Assembly: GCF_900142915.1 (NCBI RefSeq)
Contig: NZ_FRCM01000006.1
Coordinates: 13,503-77,502 of the forward strand
DNA: 64,000 nucleotides
Reading direction: 5' to 3'
From: Mucilaginibacter sp. OK098
GTDB lineage: Bacteria; Bacteroidota; Bacteroidia; Sphingobacteriales; Sphingobacteriaceae
Position numbers and translations under genes: made by a program. The first letter of the stretch is position 1. Every line of letters begins with the position of its first letter. Below are positions 61,577 to 64,000 of the stretch, piece by piece. The notes beneath the pieces were generated by a model. The model was not told the origin of the DNA and ran no database searches. It saw nothing but the letters and a program-made list of their open reading frames with translations.

Positions 61577-63332
61577 TTATTTTCCGTTCCAAAACCGGCG
61601 ACTTATCGCCTTTGTCCTTAGCTTTCTTCCAATTGTCAACTGCTCCGTCAACATCCCCTAAATAAAACAGGATATCGCCGTAATGTTCTATTTTTCCGGC
61701 GCTTTTAGTTGTATCGTTTGCCAGTGCTTTGTCTATCCATGTTTTAGCACCCTTATAATCTTTTTGTTTAAATAATACCCAGGCGTAAGTATCTTCAAAC
61801 GATGCATTATTTGGCTGTAATTCATTTGAACGCTTTGACATTTTTTCTGCCTTGTCCAACTGTTCACCGGTTAACGATAGGTAATAAGCATAATTGTTTA
61901 AAGTAAATGCGTTGTCGGCATTATAGGTTAAAGCCTTATCATACGCCTCATAAGCACTTTTATTATCTTTTAAATCATGATAACAATCGCCCAGTGATGA
62001 AAAGCTTTGCGAAAGTAGGTCCTTATCCTGAAGTTCTAATGAAGTTGCATTTTTAATGTAACCCACGGCCTTATGGTAATCTTTTTTCTGCAGCCAGGCA
62101 ACACCAACAAGATAATTCATCCAGGCCTGGTTAGGAAAAAGCGATAGTGAATTTTCTCCGTCTTTTATTGCGCCTTCAATATCATTGTCACCCAGCTCAA
62201 TGCGGACCAGCTGTTCCTGTACTTCATAAACCTGGCTATTTAACGCAACCGACTTTTGGTACATTGCCTTGGCATCTTTCAATTTTTCATTTTGCAGCAG
62301 CATATCGCCATAAATGGCATAAGCTTTAGCATCCTGAGGATGTGCAACAGTAAGTATGCGGCTTAGCTCAAGCGCGCTGGCTTTGGCATTAGGATCAGGG
62401 AATTGAGGAAGATACCCTAAAACGATCTTTATTTTTTGTTCGATGTCCAGGTCAGGAATGGCAAAGGCCAATGTTAGTTCGTTATAACTGGCTTCAACAT
62501 TTTTTTTATCCCTGTAAACATCCGCAAGGGCCAAATGGACCAAACCGCTATTGGGTTTTATTTTTTCGGCAGATAGTAAAACTTTAAGCGCTTTATCAGT
62601 AAAATTATTTGAGCTGTAAAGCTGTGCCAAAAACAGGTAATATTTTATTTGCGATGGGTCAGCGGTTATCATTTGCTCCAGCTGCTGCGCTGCAAGATCC
62701 ACTTTACCTTGTTTAAGGTAAATTTTTTGGCGGTTGGCCAGCAGGTCATCAGTTGGACCGGTTAACTCTTCAATTTTATCATATACCTTTAAAGCATCAT
62801 CATACTTATTCAGATAAAAAAATGCATTTGCCTTATCATAATAATAATCGGGCTTATCCGGGTGAATCCTTATTAATTCATTAAATACGTTGTCCAGCTT
62901 ATCAATGCCATTGTTTTTTTCATAACAATCAGCCAGGGCTGTCCAATACCATTCATTATCCGGATTAACGGTTACCGCTTTTTCAAGCAGGGTTTGGGCA
63001 TCGGCATAATTATTTTTTGTTTTTTTAAGGATAGCCAGCTCGTACAATGATGCGTCATTTGCAGGATCTAACTGGGTAACCCGCTCAAAAAGTTCAGAAG
63101 CAAGGGTGGTATTTTCAATTGTTTTTGCACTAAGGGCCGAAAAGAAGAGCTGCTTTACCATTGCGCTGTCGGTTGCTGTCATAGGTCTTCCTGCTACAAC
63201 AACTATTTTGCTTTTATTTTGAGCAAGTGTGGTTAGCGTCAAGAAGCAAGAGACAAGAATCAAGAAAGCGCGGGTAAGCCGTATCCTGTTACAGTTACTA
63301 ATACTTCTGCTGCTTGTTTGTTCGTTTCTCAT
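61554..63332 (-). CDS. Exported TPR protein
   Basis: The 592 residues have a signal peptide ending near LAQ (residue 38) and then about a dozen tetratricopeptide repeats up to the C-terminus, such as ANAFFYLNKYDDALKVYDKI and AYAIYGDMLLQNEKLKDAKA. TPR arrays hold proteins together; a periplasmic assembly role is inferred. It starts 50 bp after the dut stop and overlaps the DUF4292 gene. Residues 23-32 of the signal peptide are encoded by a copy of the cttgattcttg repeat family, so this part of the signal is repeat-derived. Confidence 0.88.
   Translation of the reverse strand: MRNEQTSSRSISNCNRIRLTRAFLILVSCFLTLTTLAQNKSKIVVVAGRPMTATDSAMVKQLFFSALSAKTIENTTLASELFERVTQLDPANDASLYELAILKKTKNNYADAQTLLEKAVTVNPDNEWYWTALADCYEKNNGIDKLDNVFNELIRIHPDKPDYYYDKANAFFYLNKYDDALKVYDKIEELTGPTDDLLANRQKIYLKQGKVDLAAQQLEQMITADPSQIKYYLFLAQLYSSNNFTDKALKVLLSAEKIKPNSGLVHLALADVYRDKKNVEASYNELTLAFAIPDLDIEQKIKIVLGYLPQFPDPNAKASALELSRILTVAHPQDAKAYAIYGDMLLQNEKLKDAKAMYQKSVALNSQVYEVQEQLVRIELGDNDIEGAIKDGENSLSLFPNQAWMNYLVGVAWLQKKDYHKAVGYIKNATSLELQDKDLLSQSFSSLGDCYHDLKDNKSAYEAYDKALTYNADNAFTLNNYAYYLSLTGEQLDKAEKMSKRSNELQPNNASFEDTYAWVLFKQKDYKGAKTWIDKALANDTTKSAGKIEHYGDILFYLGDVDGAVDNWKKAKDKGDKSPVLERKINEKKYIE
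63238..63268 (-). repeat. cttgattcttg-type repeat inside the TPR gene's signal peptide
   Basis: The coding-strand sequence cttgattcttgtctcttgct lies in frame and encodes FLILVSCF-LT. It belongs to the family also seen at 38746-38780, 39225-39256 and 63349-63381. Confidence 0.65.
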
Positions 63333-63348
63333 CTAATCCTATTTCTAT

Positions 63349-63381
63349 CTTGATTCCTGATTCTAAAAGTCTTGATTCTTC
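63349..63381 (+). repeat. cttgattcctgattc repeat between dut and the TPR gene
   Basis: The short units cttgattcctgattc and cttgattcttcac end 2 bp from the dut stop codon. This repeats the position seen at the miaB stop. Confidence 0.65.
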
Positions 63382-63382
63382 A

Positions 63383-63814
63383 CTAAACTCCCGTATGTCC
63401 GTAACCGCCTGCTCCTCTTGTAGTTTCAGTTAATAGCTCAACCAGCTCCCAGCTAACCTGTTCATGCCGTGCAACTATCATTTGCGCTATCCTGTCGCCG
63501 GTATTGATCTCAAAATGCTGATCTGAATAATTTATCAGCAGCACCTTAATTTCACCGCGATAATCAGCATCAATAGTCCCCGGCGAATTTACTATCCCTA
63601 TACCATGTTTAAAAGCTAACCCGCTTCTCGGGCGGATCTGCGCTTCAAAACCTACTGGTAATTCAATATATAACCCTGTTGGGACTAATTTACGCTCCAT
63701 TGGTTTAAGCGAAATTATTTCTTCCAAATCAGCGCGAAGATCCATGCCTGCGGCATGCAAAGTTTCGTAAGCAGGCAAGCTATTTTTTGACTTATTAATT
63801 ATTCTGATGTTCAT
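63383..63814 (-). CDS. dut: dUTP diphosphatase (dUTPase)
   Basis: This 143-residue trimeric enzyme hydrolyses dUTP to dUMP and keeps uracil out of DNA. The five dUTPase motifs are visible: AGMDLRADL (1), PRSGLAFKHG (2), GTIDADYRGEIKVLLINYSD (3), GDRIAQMIV (4), and the C-terminal Gly-rich RGAGGYGHTG (5). It complements dCTP deaminase (12581-13117). The start ATG overlaps the TGA of the upstream gene (ATGA at 63811-63814), so they are translationally coupled. Confidence 0.95.
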   Translation of the reverse strand: MNIRIINKSKNSLPAYETLHAAGMDLRADLEEIISLKPMERKLVPTGLYIELPVGFEAQIRPRSGLAFKHGIGIVNSPGTIDADYRGEIKVLLINYSDQHFEINTGDRIAQMIVARHEQVSWELVELLTETTRGAGGYGHTGV

Positions 63815-63999
63815 CGCTTATTGAATATTGCCTTAAGTTCTTTCTTCTCTGTATAAAAAGCACCTGCTACAAATAACAGTAACAGCCCATTACCTGCAAA
63901 TATATTACGTTTAAATACATAGAAAGATAAATAAACGAATACAACTGAAATAATAATATAAGCCAGGTTCTTTTTTAAATTATACGGGATAGGATAATT
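63811..63999 (-). CDS. 3' end of a probable polysaccharide flippase gene (partial)
   Basis: The minus-strand frame is open to the end of the window and ends in TGA at 63811-63813, overlapping the dut start (ATGA). The visible 62 residues start NYPIPYNLKKNLAYIIISVV and continue into a second hydrophobic segment (NGLLLLFVAGAFY) before a basic end (KKELKAIFNKR). Two closing membrane helices with this charge pattern and the neighbour dut are typical of oligosaccharide/lipid flippase (Wzx/MATE-like) genes in this phylum. The family call is moderate because only the C-terminus is seen. Confidence 0.6.
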   Translation of the reverse strand, partial: NYPIPYNLKKNLAYIIISVVFVYLSFYVFKRNIFAGNGLLLLFVAGAFYTEKKELKAIFNKR

Positions 64000-64000
64000 T

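Noticed and set aside
1..64000. CRISPR array, rRNA, tRNA, prophage or insertion-sequence genes
   Set aside because: No regularly spaced repeats with unique spacers, no rRNA or tRNA-like stretch in any gap, and no transposase, integrase or phage structural gene was found on reading both strands.

Overview
This window looks like a chromosomal segment of a Bacteroidota bacterium, most likely family Sphingobacteriaceae (Mucilaginibacter/Pedobacter type). The reasons are a 2348-residue SprA (type IX secretion), the locus order maeB-ruvA-sprA, the order miaB / sigma-54-type activator / lptE / secG / groES / groEL, DUF4292 and DUF4350 proteins, a TonB-plug protein with macroglobulin domains, lipoproteins, and one clear TAnnTTTG promoter element. 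The genus is an inference. I see no rRNA, tRNA, CRISPR array, transposase, integrase or phage gene. The window is mostly core genome with small accessory genes and many short dispersed repeats in the gaps.

Layout. 1-3.6 kb: the 3' end of one gene and a whole M56 (BlaR1-like) membrane protease that share a repeated SPE(F/W)K helix motif, then an orphan protein that reads as a free-standing domain IV of elongation factor G. 3.6-7.8 kb: recN, a repeat-filled gap, an ECF sigma factor with a membrane partner, and fabI. 7.9-15.5 kb: a lipoprotein, two surface proteins (one a macroglobulin/TonB-plug protein), dcd, and an oxidoreductase/PhyH dioxygenase pair. 15.6-18.6 kb: phosphopantetheinyl transferase, lipB, a GDSL lipoprotein, and an Xre/RES toxin-antitoxin pair. 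18.7-22.5 kb: a Tat-exported aminotransferase-like protein, serine dehydratase, and two small membrane proteins. 22.5-30.7 kb: an RDD / SpoIIM / membrane / DUF4129 / DUF4350 / MoxR / DUF58 cluster. 30.6-31.8 kb: a recombination scar in which fragments of mscS and DUF58 genes surround an intact mscS. 32-41 kb: groEL, groES, secG, a repeat-rich tetratricopeptide protein, lptE, a sigma-54-type activator, an inserted four-helix-bundle gene, and miaB. 41-54.5 kb: an AsmA-like protein, a DUF2807 protein, sprA, ruvA, maeB. 54.5-64 kb: a VOC protein, an orphan acidic protein, a LysM transglycosylase, gatA, two tatA-type genes, an EnvC-like protein, a DUF4292 lipoprotein, a TPR protein, dut, and the end of a probable flippase gene.

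The genes mostly serve the cell envelope and its export systems (SprA, Tat, LptE, SecG, EnvC-like, LysM, AsmA-like, TonB-plug), together with folding, nucleotide-pool and DNA-repair housekeeping. The most notable points are the stand-alone EF-G domain IV protein, the mscS/DUF58 scar, the four-helix-bundle gene bounded by inverted repeats, and several repeat families. One repeat family is an almost perfect 33-bp palindrome present three times; others sit directly at stop codons or have been read into miaB, recN and a signal peptide.
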